The notes under the pieces were generated by a model. It was not told the origin of the DNA and did not search any database. It worked only from the letters and a program-made list of their open reading frames with translations. A stretch of DNA of 64,000 nucleotides from Diplolepis rosae (taxonomy: Eukaryota > Arthropoda > Insecta > Hymenoptera > Diplolepididae): positions 6,210,001 through 6,274,000 of the forward strand of contig JAPYXD010000308.1 of assembly GCA_030998225.1 (NCBI GenBank), given 5' to 3'. Shown piece after piece: positions 1 to 12,000 of this stretch. Every line of letters begins with the position of its first letter. Position 1 is the first letter of the stretch. The position numbers and the translations under genes were made by a program.

Positions 1-911
1 GTTTTTTAAAATTGAAACATATATTTTCGATAGAATTGAAAATTTATCATTCTCGTTCTAAGAAACATTCGCTCTCATTATCAACTTGAAATATGTCATT
101 CCAAACAAATATTCGTCCCACCATGGTATACATTTTTTTTCTATTCAACTGTTTTTTATAGTTGATATGAACATACATATACATACTTTCAAATGTGGAA
201 TATATTTCATAGGGTTGAAGATTTATCAGTCTCTTCAAAGGAAATATTCGTTTTGATTCACAATATCAAATATATCATTTAAAATTTAATTCATTTATAA
301 TTACTTCTTTATTTTTCACTCGCGTTTTTTAGATTAAAAAATAAAAGAATTTCCTTTTAAATGTTTTTACACAAGATTCTTTCTTATATTAATGAAATTT
401 TTGAATATATATTTTAAAATTTAGTTTTATTAAACTTCATACGTATATGGTTATAATAAAAATGTATACTAAATATTAATTAATAATTATATTATATATT
501 TATCAATAATCATAATTATAATTTAAAAAAATATTTTATGAATAATTTATAAAACGAGTTGATTTATTTTTCCTTGAGTGAGGCTCAAAAGCTCTAGTCA
601 CGACACATTTCTCTCATAAGCTCTGAATAACTCTTGCAGTCAGTATATAAGAAAGTTCCAAATTTTATATCTCAGGATTGTAAGCGAGCGTGTGCGTGAT
701 TCGACGAAAGCGTATCGTCCTATATATAAGTTTTAATTATTAGGTTTATATTTGCGAAGTTGTATATTTAAGTGTATTTGTGATAGAAAATATGATTGGC
801 TGCGACTGAATGGTGTGAATGCAATTGTATGATATTTATATATGTATGTATCGGATGACTAATGGTAGGTTCGAGGTAAGAATTTTTTTGTTATTTAAGA
901 GAACCATGACA
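1..911. other. AT-rich sequence with one dispersed repeat copy
   Basis: No gene is visible. Positions about 640-835 form one copy of a dispersed repeat. The same sequence occurs reverse-complemented at about 32668-32713 and 33934-34070, where a mariner has split it, so this copy approximates the empty site. The rest is low-complexity AT-rich DNA. Confidence 0.6.
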
Positions 912-1050
912 ACGTTTGTTTTTTTGTTTGTTTTTTTATTGATAATAAACATTTTTATAGCTAAGTCCCATTATAATACATTGTAAAAGTTCTCGAACAG
1001 CCTCCTTTAGTTCACTCATGCTATGGCGCTGCAGTCACGCACGGTGCCTA
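912..1050 (+). mobile_element. Solo right end of the THAP-type transposon
   Basis: This stretch is almost identical to the right end of the element at 3313-4832 (compare 4696-4832). It ends in the same CGCACGGTGCCTA. No left end or coding sequence is attached, so it is an end-only remnant. Confidence 0.7.
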
Positions 1051-1343
1051 TAGGTGAGACAACTATATTGGTTTGCCGCGCGACCTATACATTGCTTCGC
1101 ATGCACGCGACTCTAACCTCGAAATGAGAAAGAAGTGTCATTTTTTCGAGGCGTTCTTTCGAAGCGTTTGTCGATTTGTTTGAAGCATTTTTTCTTTCTC
1201 TGAAAGATCATTTTTGCGTATTGCGTATTGTTTTATCACACGCGAAAATTCACAAGAGCGATAACGATGACATAATATTTTGTTTATGATCACTATACGT
1301 GGTATTGTCATATCAACGAACTTGTATAGCTGTCTCACCTATA
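1049..1343. repeat. Short element with 19-bp terminal inverted repeats
   Basis: TATAGGTGAGACAACTATA at 1049-1067 is matched at 18 of 19 positions by the reverse complement of 1325-1343. The outermost TA on each side could be a target duplication, which would make this a roughly 290-bp MITE. It abuts the solo transposon end exactly. No coding capacity is convincing. Confidence 0.55.
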
Positions 1344-2524
1344 CTCGTATAGTTCTGAGGACCATACCGTAGCATTGGTCTGATAGCAATATTTTCGGGT
1401 TTTGAGGACCAAAATATAGTTCTCTTAGCTATACTGTTTTTTCAGTGTACTAGAAATAGGACTCCTTGGAATTTAAAATTCAAATATGATTGTTTATTGG
1501 TAAGCGCATCATTTTAATTTGTATAAAAACATTTCTTGAGTACATTTTTTTTTAATTCTTTACATAATATTGGTTTATTTTATACGGTAACCTGACGAGG
1601 AAGCTGGTCCAGCTTGGAAACGTTGTTTATTTTCAATTATATCAAATATTTGTCTGGAAAAAGTTGTCTCCGAGAATGATTTCTATCTCCATTTCGCTAT
1701 TTAAATTTGTGGAAATTCATCATTTTGGGGGTTGGTGTAAATAACATCACATTTTGAAGAAGCAATTTTTTCTTTATTATTAGTATATTAGTATATTATT
1801 AGTATTACATCCAATTCTTTGGTATATAATTATAACCGTCCGCGATCTTATTCCTGATAGCTACAAGCAAACTGTAATCAACGTCCGTGTTTTCCAAAAT
1901 AACGTACGAATAACAATCGTCGCTGAATACTTTTTAAGCTTGAAAGTGTTTTATAAAGAAACAGTCGTGAAGCTTCTTTGCGACAATTTTAAACATAACA
2001 TTATCAATAAAAACAAATGGAAAAAAATTCGATATCCAATTCACAGCTAGTTTGAACAATTATTAATTATTTACTTCTAACTTGTCTTGGGAGAGGTTAA
2101 GAAAATTCTAATTTTCTCTAATCTCTTACAATATTTTGCTTATTATTAAGGGTTTAATTTATCAGAACTTATACTCTAATTGTTTGAACAATAATCATCT
2201 GTTTAAATAATTTCTTTCAGTAAAATGTGAATAGTTACTTTTTACGTTAATTTGTATAAGAGATTGAAGAAACCTAGAATTTTCTTCACCTTTCCCGTGA
2301 AAAATATATGATTATCAATTGAAAAATGTATGAAAAAAAAATTACTCCTTACACTTATTCAGTGTATCGCTAAATCCAGAAAATCTAAAATTATTTAATA
2401 TACAATATTTGAAATTAGGACTTGTGGTGTCATCTATTAGGCATTAATTGCAAATACTTACGTGAATCGACAATATTTTGATTGTAAAAAAATAAGAGAA
2501 TACCACGCAGTTAACTAAAAAATT
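1344..2524. other. No gene seen
   Basis: AT-rich sequence with many stops in all frames. I see no recognisable gene, RNA or element boundary here. Confidence 0.5.
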
Positions 2525-2878
2525 AATGATATTCAGTTAAATATAAGGTTTTTTGTAAAACCATTTTGTCCGTGTTTTTTTTAGATTTTTTTTAATAAAA
2601 CCATCTCAGGAACTGTATAATATATCAAAAAGAACAAACAATGGATTCTGCGTTAAAAATAGCATCAAAATCATGTATTGCTTTCCGTTTAAAAAATTTT
2701 TTACACCCTTTTATTATACGATTTGTGATTTTTCAAAAACGAATTTAAGTCGAAAAATCTCAAAAACCTGACGTGCTGGGAAAAAACAGAGGTCAGATTT
2801 GGACTCAGCACAAAAAACTATTCTACAAACGATATATCTTATTCCATGAACACATAGTCCATATTTTGTTGACCAGTG
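2525..2878 (+). mobile_element. Terminal fragment of an unclassified DNA element
   Basis: This fragment ends in TTGACCAGTG. It matches, in reverse complement, the segment starting at 28101 (CACTGGTCAACAAAATATG) and running to about 28255. The copy here carries roughly 180 bp in its middle that the other lacks. At 28 kb the same terminus lies just downstream of a fragment of the protein family also found at 62.7-63.9 kb, so it may be that element's 3' end. This link is inferred from adjacency only. Confidence 0.5.
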
Positions 2879-3469
2879 TTATTTTTAGTACCCGTTTTTC
2901 TCCGTAAAGTCAGATTGAGTTGGCCCCTGTCATCATAGAAAAGAAGTAATAAACCTTAATTTATATAAAAATGCATTTTTGTGAGAAATTCCAACGAGCA
3001 TCTTTTTTCCCAAAATGAAAAATTGTATTTCTTACCGTTTTTAAAATATTTTTAAAAATACGATTTTTCGGAATTGAGAAATTCAATCTTTTTTCACTTC
3101 AACTCGGTCTGAACAAGTCAATTTTAAATATTTCTTGATAAAATTTTCTAAAATTATACTAAGTTTTTGATTAATGAAAAGTTTTGCAAAAACACTAATT
3201 CAGATCCTAACGAACAATTTTGACGCTGAAACTTTTTCATTTCTTAAAATTCGTTCGACTCCCAACTCTCTAAACCTAAATCAGCAAAATTCGACTGATT
3301 GTCAGTTATAAGTATAGGCACCGTGCGAAGTCATGGTAGGGAGAGTTAAATCGACGCCAGCGCACGCAGTGGATAATTTAGGCGTTAAAGGAGGCTGTTT
3401 TATATTTCCGAGCAATCAAAATACATGTGCAAATCTAAATTTTGTTTTAATTAAAAAAATGTAGCTGAA

Positions 3470-3592
3470 ATGAGCCACCGAAGTTGTTGTATTGTGAATT
3501 GTAAAAATACAAGCAGGAAAAGTGAGTGTAAATTTTATAAATTTCCAACGTCTAAATGGGAAATAAATCAAAGGAATAAGTGGGTACTGTAG
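3470..3592 (+). pseudogene. THAP zinc-finger N-terminus of a transposase
   Basis: The ATG at 3470 opens a frame beginning MSHRSCCIVNCKNTS and continuing with a short basic stretch, then FYKFP and NKWV, before TAG. This is the start of a C2CH THAP domain: Cys-Val-Asn-Cys near the N-terminus, then the Phe-Pro and Trp landmarks. THAP domains bind DNA in P-element transposases and related host proteins. The second half (C-x2-H) is not visible in any frame after the stop, so either an intron begins near 3585 or the gene is broken. It lies inside the inverted-repeat element, so I call it transposase rather than host. Confidence 0.55.
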
Positions 3593-3908
3593 GGTGTTGC
3601 ATGAACTGATGCTTGTCGAATTATACGAGAATTTATTAAATAACTTTCATTATTTCTACGGAACTCTTGGACATCTCGTACGTGTTCTGCCAGAACGAGA
3701 TTTTTACCTTTAATTTTCGTTTGTGGTTGAAATTCTATTGTATGTTTAATTGATTGAAAACCTGTTTTAATAATTATACCCATGATGAATTTGAATCTGA
3801 AAATAAACAATTAATATTTATTTACTCAACAAGTACCTAAAAGTGTCATCATGAAATTACAATTCAATTCTTTATTATTTTTCTAGTCTGTTTTGATCTG
3901 TCATTAAC

Positions 3909-4580
3909 TTAAGGTAGTCGTCATGCCAAAAAACAGTCTCTGGAAAAAGAAGTTTTTCTATGATTTCAAGACTGAGAATTATATCATCAGCCGTGACATA
4001 TGTAAGAAAAGACTCTCTTTTTAATGAAAAAATTTAAAAATTACGAAAAATAATATTTTAATAATGTTTTTTATAATAGGATATTTCTTTACTATCGCTT
4101 CTTACCAATTTTTTGAAAATGATTGAAGTTTCTTAAATCATACCTTATTTTTTCAGGGGAAATATTCTCTACAACTTAACCGTTTCCATTTTCTGAAAAT
4201 AAATCAATTATTATCAAATACAGCAATTTGTTTATAAAAATTTTGCTTCGAAAAATTGATTTTTAATTATTTCAGTCATTAAAGAATTTATTTTCAAAAA
4301 TTGGAAACGGTCAAGTTGTAGAGAATATTTTCCCCGAAAAAATAAGCAATGATTTAAGAAACTTCAATCATTTTTAAAAAATTGGTAAGAAGCGATAGTA
4401 AGGAAAAATCCTATTACAAAAAACATTATTAAAAAATTATTTTTCGTAATTTTCAAATTTTTTCATTAAAAAGAGTGTCTTTCCTTACATATGACACTGC
4501 TGATGATATAATTTCCAGTCTTGAAATCATAGAAAACTTCTTTTTCCAGAGACTGATTTTTGGCACGACAACTACCTTAA
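3909..4580. mobile_element. TTAA-flanked fold-back element nested in the THAP transposon
   Basis: Arms of about 290 bp at 3913-4205 and 4285-4576 are inverted copies, with a loop of about 80 bp. The ends read TTAAGGTAGTCGTCATGCC and its near complement, with TTAA at 3909-3912 and 4577-4580 as a probable target duplication. It has no coding capacity and would fold into one long hairpin. Confidence 0.75.
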
Positions 4581-5275
4581 CCTTATATTTACTGGTTTCT
4601 ATATCATTTTCATTATGGAAAATACTTACTTTTTACTGCTGATTTCACACAAATACTTCACAAGGAAAAACAATCGAATTTTAAAGTGAATCAAATTGTT
4701 TTTTTGTTTGTTTTTTTATTGATAATAAACATTTTTATAACTAAGTCCCATTATAATACATTGTAAAAGTTCTCGAACAGCCTCCTTTAGTTCACTCATG
4801 CTATGGGGCTGCAGTCACGCACGGTGCCTATACCAGTGATTATAATGGGCGTATATACGCTGATGAATTAATTAAATTTAACTGATTTATCGGCCTATAT
4901 ACGCTGATTGTATTCAGACGTATAATTATCGCTGATTCATGTTTACAGAGAAACCGCTTGAAACTTTATATGCGGGATTCTTGCAATTACTCAGATAAAA
5001 ATTTAAAACTATTTTGTTAATACAGATAGTCCACATTTTTTCTTTGGTTTTCTTAGGATACATTACTTCATATTTTCTGCAAATTTGATCAAGAAATATT
5101 GAAACTTTGCTTTTTTAGAGCGAGTTAAAGTGAAAAAAACATTGAACTTCTCAATTCCGAAAAATCGAGCATTTTGAATTTTTTTAAAACGGTAAGAAAT
5201 ATAACTTTTCACTTTAAGAATAAAAGATGCGCGTTAAATTTTCTTATGAAAAGCGTTTTTATATAAACTTATGTG

Positions 5276-5563
5276 GATAGGGAGCGTTTCAGAAAATCAG
5301 TCAAAATTTAATACGCGGGAGTGGCAATCTCCCACCACATCTCTGTCTGTGTTTATTTTTCGCTTCTACGATTCATTGCTTTACGCTTATGGTGTGACGT
5401 TACTATAGTTACGTTTCGTAACAAAACAGAACGCAGTTGCACCATATCCTTCCTAGTGTATCTTAGCTGTGATCAGTCTTCTATGCTTCGTAAGTCTTCG
5501 GCATAACGAAAACTTGTTTGCTGATATTTGCTTTCACCAAATCTCCTTTGACGCATTCATGAT
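5276..5563. other. Upstream flank of the first visible CC2D2A exon
   Basis: No exon is recognised here. Earlier CC2D2A exons, which encode the N-terminal coiled-coil part in the known family, must lie left of the window or be too diverged to see. Confidence 0.4.
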
Positions 5564-6883
5564 ATGAATTCTGAATTCAAAAATAAGCAAAAGTTAGTTT
5601 TTAATAAAAATTGCAAACTAAATTTTAATATTTTTTGTGCACGACCTGTTATAAGCAATATAAAAGATGAAGATTCAGTTACTATTGCAGAGAAACACAT
5701 ACGAAAAAAGGAGAAGAGTGAAAAAATGTGGCTGAGCGATGGATTTTGCTTATTTAACAAAAGTTTAACAAATCAATATACCCGAGTTCACTTCTATGAC
5801 CATCGAAATACATTTGATGACAAAAAAAAGTCACAATTATTATCCGGTCAATTGATAGAGATAGCAGTACGAGAAGTCAAGTTGCAGGAAATTAATAAAT
5901 CTCACATAGCTTCTAAAATGGTCATTGTTTCAATTGAAATTTTGTTTAAGGATATTGTCATTTGCAAGACAAAAAGTCCTTTTAATCGAGAGCTACATAA
6001 ATTACTCTTTCAAAGCCCATTTCCCAATTTTAATGACATATCTATCAGGATAAACGCACAAGATGGCTCTTTTAGTATTGTACCACTTCCTGTTCCAAAG
6101 AAGCGTGAATATAACAAAAATCTAGAAATTCAGTTTGGAATGAATGATAAACTTCGTAAAGTGTACTCTGGAAAGCTTAGCTGTACAATTTCTTCGATAA
6201 TTAAAGGACAAGACATACAAAATGAACCAACATTTTATGTTTACTCTATTGACAATGATCCAAACGATCCCAAAAAGAGTATTTTTTATCTTAAAACTAA
6301 TAATGGTAACTTTTATGAAGGAGATGAATATTTTGTATTAGATAATCTAGCTTTGCAACTTGTAACCATTTCTAAAATGGAAAAACTTAACAAAAAGCAT
6401 GTATCGAAGTTATCAGAAGTTTCAATTTCAGAACCCAATATTTCCGTATTAAATCTTCAAAATTTATTTCAAAGTGCACGGCCTTCAGGAACGTCTTTTA
6501 TTCAAGACAATTCAATAACACGTATGAGCAAAAAACCGGTTCTAACAATCACTGTTTTGAGAGGTGTTGAGATTCCAGTAAGAGAAGAATCTGCGATAGT
6601 TCAACCACTTGTGGAAATAGAGTGGTGTGATACTTTTCGTTCTACATCTGTGGCAGAAGGTCCAGCTCCTGTTTGGCATGAAACACTTCAGTTTCCTGTG
6701 TTGAAACTTAGTCATCAACAATACATTACCATACGTCTCTTTGATCAACATCCTATATGGGGTCTCCAATGGCTTGGCGAAAGCAAAGTTCCTCTAGAGT
6801 GTCACCGAGAATATGAAGAATTTGAACGTTGGATTAGTCTTTCTCCTCCACAAAGTCCTGTTTTGTTACTCGGTTATGTGCAG
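5564..6883 (+). CDS. CC2D2A: CC2D2A-family exon: N-terminal C2-like region and C2 domain
   Basis: This 440-codon open segment ends at a good donor (CAG|GTATGA at 6884) in phase 0. Residues about 95-205 look like the first C2-like domain of CC2D2A. Later residues include NDPNDPKK and EPNISVLNLQ, which match conserved CC2D2A linkers. From about residue 325 it forms the C2 domain, with LTITVLRGVEIPVRE, then STSVAEGPAPVWHETLQFP, QWLGESKVPL and PVLLLGY. CC2D2A (MKS6) is a transition-zone scaffold needed for cilium assembly. The 5' edge is uncertain: the ATG at 5564 may be internal to an exon whose acceptor lies a little downstream (for example near 5680). The human family member has N-terminal sequence that is not seen here. 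The reading frame is intact and its base composition is host-like. Confidence 0.88.
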
Positions 6884-7111
6884 GTATGAAAAAATTAACA
6901 AACTAAAAAATAATTTTACCGATTGATAGGGAATTTCTAGACTTTGAGTTAATTTTTATTCTTCTGTAAAATAAACACACTACTTGAAATTTGAAGTTTC
7001 TAAAATGTAATCGTGAAAAGATCTTTTCCTTAAACTAGTTTGGGTTTTGAAGATGTTTTTGAGCACTTGATAAGTAAAAGTTGTTATATTTTATTATCTA
7101 ATCGTACCTGC

Positions 7112-7845
7112 TTAAGGGGGTCCACCTGTGTGAGGGCGGTATTTCGAATGCTTTTTCGGGAATGTTTGTTAGGAGAACTAATTCGAAAATGAGAATAAGT
7201 TAAACGTTATTTTGAAGGTTTGTGGTTTTATTATAATAGTAAATTTTTCCAATAGTGTAATCCGAAGGCTTGTATTCATTAAGGGCATTGAAAGTGACCC
7301 CTTCAAAATGGAATACCGAAATTGTGGGCAAGATTCCGCTCGAAAAAGTTATCTAAAACACAAAAAGTAAAAAAAATATTATTTCTGTTTATGTTGTCGA
7401 GGTACTGACGTAGCATTTTGACGAAACTTTAAAAATTGAAGAAATGGCAGTACTTTTCATAAAAATTAATCATTTTCATGCTTTTTTCGATATAATATAT
7501 GCTGTAAAATTGAAAAAAAAAGATTTCAAAAAACCGCTACGTGCGTACCTTCAGTTATCTCTATAAATGAGTCAGTTAAAATTTCAAGTCAATCTGTTAA
7601 GTAGATTTTTTTCAATCCTGCCCACAAATTTCAAAAACATGGTTTCTAGAAAAACGCGTTTAAAGTTTGGAAACACAACACAACTTTGTATTGTTTCCTG
7701 TAACATTTGGCGCCCTGTCACACTTTAATTAGGTTGAATTCATGAAAATTGCTTAAGGACATCATTAGTCATATCTTAAAGATGCAAAAAATGTCAAAAA
7801 AAAAAATCGATTTTTCGAAAATTGTACACAGGTGGACCCCCTTAA
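7112..7845. mobile_element. TTAA-flanked MITE (Kolobok- or piggyBac-like)
   Basis: TTAAGGGGGTCCACCTGTGT begins at 7112 and its exact reverse complement ends at 7845. This gives 16-bp perfect terminal inverted repeats within a TTAA duplication. The 726-bp body has no transposase frame. TTAA targets are used by the piggyBac and Kolobok superfamilies; which one applies is not decided by the ends alone. Confidence 0.8.
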
Positions 7846-7899
7846 AATCATTGTTGCCACTCCTCTTGAAACATTGACAAATTTTACCCTGCTTAAAAT

Positions 7900-8310
7900 G
7901 TCAGGTAGAAATCGAGTTTCTATACCTGGTTCTATACGGTTTTTATCTGGTCTCTAATTTCATTTTGCGGGATCTATCTGGGTCTATCCGATCCTTATCC
8001 GGGAAGTGGTAACAGAAAATAAGTTGTAAAAATATTCTACCCGGTCATACCCGGTTCCTGTCCGGCAAGTGGAGTCAGAAATTACATATTATCATAAAAA
8101 GTTAGATCTCTAATCGGATCCCATCTGGTTTTTATAAAGCAGTTGTCGACTTGCAAATTGTTAAGGTGAATGTGCACCCGCTACCTGGTCCTACCTGGTT
8201 CCTTCCTGGTATATGGAATCAAAAATTAAAATACAAAAATATGTTTGTACCCGGATCCTATCCTGTTTCTATAAGGCAGTTGTCGACTTGTAAATTGTTG
8301 AGGTGAGGAA
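7900..8310. repeat. Degenerate tandem block rich in CTACCTGGTTC-like motifs
   Basis: GCAGTTGTCGACTTG followed by AAATTGTT occurs at about 8139 and again at about 8275, a spacing of 136 bp. Diverged CCTGGTTC and CCCGGTTC motifs recur throughout. Similar motifs flank the antisense mariner at 24430-24600 and 25440-25580. Confidence 0.45.
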
Positions 8311-9027
8311 ATGATCACGTAATTTTACGGTTTTCGGAGGCATAGCAAAAATATTCATTAAAAACGAGAAATTTTATTGGCCCGTAATTTTTTTTACTGT
8401 CACCATCCTTGAAATTTACTTCTTTGCAACGGAATATTTTTTTCAGTAATTTTCACAGTACGCTATTTCAAAAGTTTCTCTTGTTATCAGTAATAAAATA
8501 CAAGCCTAACAGAAAAATATGTCGTTAGTGTGTTTAGATAAATACAATTCCTATACGAGCGACTTTTGCTGTGAGTAATCATAATAATCATATGCGAGCA
8601 CGTGAGTGTATTGTGTCAAGATAGTAACAATAACTAAACATGTAGTTCAATTAATATGGGGTGAATAGTAAAATCAATTGAAGCTCTCATAGTAAACATA
8701 AGCAGTAGAAGTTACTACATAAGATTGGTTAGAAAAACAATCTGATGAGAAGTAAATAAGTGTACTATTTTTTTAATAGTACTTCATTACTTGGCATTAT
8801 TTATTGCGAACTTGAAAGCATAATTTCTTTATGAGATAATTTTCTTGATTCAAAAGTTTCATCATATTTTTGTAAAAGAAAAAACTCAATTTTTATAGAT
8901 TCTGAACATACTTTGCTTTTACTCGTGAAAACAAAAATTAAAATAATCATAACCTGTATAAACTATCGTCACTAATATACAATAATAAAAATTAATACTT
9001 ATAAAATGTATATAAATCTATTTATAC
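8311..9027. other. Intronic AT-rich sequence, nothing recognised
   Basis: I see no gene, RNA or repeat boundary between the degenerate block and the satellite array. Confidence 0.5.
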
Positions 9028-12000
9028 TTGAAATCTGAATATGTTTCCTGAGTAAATTGTCTTTAAGAATATTCAAATGTAGTTTTATTGAAATATCTAT
9101 TTAAGGGAATTATAAAACATTGCATGCCCAGAGGTTACGTTTCAATATATTTCAATAATTTCTGCCGTCTCTGAATACCACCTAAAAACAATTTGAAATA
9201 TTTATATGTATCGTGAGTGAGTCGTCTTTAAGAATATTCCAATGCATTTGTTTCGCAATTTCCATTCAAAGGAATTATAAAAGATTCCATGCCTAGAGAT
9301 TACGTTTCAACATATTTTAGTAACTGCGGCCGTCTCTAAATACCGCCTATAAACAATTTGCAATATTAATATGAATTCTGAGTGAGTCGTCTTCAAGAAT
9401 ATTCCAGGGCATTTGTTATGCGATTTTGATTTAAGGGAGTTATAAAAGATTCAATACCTAGAGGTTACGTTTCAACATATTTCAATAATTTCTGCTGTCT
9501 TCAAATGCCACCTAAAAAACAATTTGAAATCTTCATATGTATCGCGAGTGAGTCCTCTTCAAGAATAATATGTAATCTGAGTGAGTTGTCTTAAAGAATA
9601 TTCCAAAGCATTTGTTTTGCAATTTCGATTTACGGAAGTTATAAAAGATTTCATGTCTAGAGGTTACGTTTCAACATATTTCAATAAATTCTGCCGTCTC
9701 TAAATACCACCTAAAAACAATTTGAAATATTTATATGTATCGTGAGTGAGTCGTCTTTAAGAATATTCCAATGCATTTGTTTCGCAATTTCCATTCAAAG
9801 GAATTATAAAAGATTCCATGCCTAGAGATTACGTTTCAACATATTTTAGTAACTGCGGCCGTCTCTAAATACCGCCTATAAACAATTTGCAATATTAATA
9901 TGAATTCTGAGTGAGTCGTCTTCAAGAATATTCCAGGGCATTTGTTATGCGATTTTGATTTAAGGGAGTTATAAAAGATTCAGTACCTAGAGGTTACGTT
10001 TCAACATATTTCAATAATTTCTGCCGTCTTCAAATGCCACCTAAAAAACAATTTGAAATCTTCATATGTATCGTGAGTGAGTCCTCTTCAAGAATAATAT
10101 GTAATCTGAGTGAGTTGTCTTAAAGAATATTCCCATGCATTTCTTTTGCAATTTCGATTTAAGGGAGTTATAAAAGATTCAATGCCTAAAGGTTACGTTT
10201 CAAAATATTTCAATAATTGCTACCGTCTCTAAATACCACCTAAAATCAATTTGCTATCTTAATATGAATTCTGAGTGAGTTGTCTTCAAGAATATTCCAG
10301 GGCATTTGTTATGCGATTTTGATTTAAGGGAGTTATAAAAGATTCAATACCTAGAGGTTACGTTTCAACATATTTCAATAATTTCTGCCGTCTTCAAATG
10401 CCACCTGAAAAACAATTTGAAATCTTCATATGTATCGTGAGTGAGTCCTCTTCAAGAATATTCCCATGCGTTTGTTTTGCAATTTCGATTTAAGGGAGTT
10501 ATAGAAGATTTCATGTCTAGAGGTTACGTTTCAACATATTTCAATAAATTCTGCCGTCTCTAAATACCGCCTATAAACAATTTGCAATATTAATATGAAT
10601 TCTGAGTGAGTCGTCTTCAAGAATATTCCAGGGCATTTGTTATGCGATTTTGATTTAAGGGAGTTATAAAAGATTCAATACCTAGAGGTTACGTTTCAAC
10701 ATATTTCAATAATTGCTACGGTCTCTAAATATCACCTAAAAACTAATTTGAAACATAAATATGTATCCTGAGTGAGGCGTCTTTAAGAATATTTCAATGC
10801 GTTTGTTTTGCAATTTCGATTTAAGGGAGTTATAGAAGATTTCATGTCTAGAGGTTACGTTTCAACACATTTCAATAAATTCTGCCGTCTCTAAATACCG
10901 CCTATAAACAATTTGCAATATTAATATGAATTCTGAGTGAGTCGTCTTCAAGAATATTCCAGGGCATTTGTTATGCGATTTTGATTTAAGGGAGTTATAA
11001 AAGATTCAATACCTAGAGGTTACGTTTCAACATATTTCAATAATTTCTGCCGTCTCTAAATATCACCTAAAAACCAATTTGAAACATAAATATGTATCCT
11101 GAGTGAGGCGTCTTTAAGAATATTTCAATGCGTTTGTTTTGCAATTTCGATTTAAGGGAGTTATAAAAGATTCAATACCTAGAGGTTACGTTTCAACATA
11201 TTTCAATAACTTCTGCCGTCTCTAAATACCGCCTATAAACAATTTGCAATATTGATATGTATCCTCAGTGAGGCGTCTTTAAGAATATTACAATGCATTT
11301 CTTTTGCTATTTCGATTTAAGGGAATTATAAAAGACTCAATACCTAGAGGTTACGTTTCAACATATTTCAATAAATTCTGCCGTCTTCAAATGCCACCTA
11401 AAAAACAATTTGAAACATAAATATGTATACTGAGTGAGGCTTCTTTAAGAATATTTCAATGCATTTGTTTTGCAATTTCGATTTAAGGGAGTTATAAAAG
11501 ATTCAATACCTAGAGGTTACGTTTCAACATATTTCAATAATTTCTGCCGTCTTCAAATGCCACCTAAAAAACAATTTGAAATCTTCATATGTATCGTGAG
11601 TGAGTCCTCTTCAAGAATAATATGTAATCTGAGTGAGTTGTCTTAAAGAATATTCCCATGCATTTCTTTTGCAATTTCGATTTAAGGGAGTTATAAAAGA
11701 TTCAATGCCTAGAGGTTACGTTTCAAAATATTTCAATAATTGCTACCGTCTCTAAATACCACCTAAAAACAATTTGCTATCTTAATATGAATTCTGAGTG
11801 AGTTGTCTTCAAGAATATTCCAGGGCATTTGTTATGCGATTTTGATTTAAGGGAGTTATAAAAGATTCAATACCTAGAGGTTACGTTTCAACATATTTCA
11901 ATAAATTCTGCCGTCTCTAAATACCACCTAAAAGCAATTTGAAATATTTATATGTATCGTGAGTGAGTCGTCTTTAAGAATATTCCAATGCATTTGTTTC

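Larger units (their letters stand above)
3313..4832 (+). mobile_element. THAP-domain (P-superfamily-like) DNA transposon remnant
   Basis: The ends TATAGGCACCGTGCG (3313-3327) and CGCACGGTGCCTATA (4818-4832) are exact inverted repeats. A subterminal AAAGGAGGCTGTT is also shared in inverted orientation. A THAP-type zinc finger is encoded 150 bp inside the left end, the layout expected of P-superfamily elements. The remaining transposase is missing, and a fold-back element sits in its place. The 8-bp flanks TATAAGTA and TACCAGTG match at only 5 of 8 positions, so a target duplication is not secure. Confidence 0.6.
2945..5275. repeat. Large inverted repeat enclosing the THAP element
   Basis: The arm at about 2945-3175 and the arm at about 5050-5275 are inverted copies of each other (about 225 bp, diverged). 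Shared landmarks are a run reading TCAATTCCGAAAAATCG on one side and its complement on the other. The spacer contains the complete 3313-4832 element, which probably inserted later. Confidence 0.6.
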
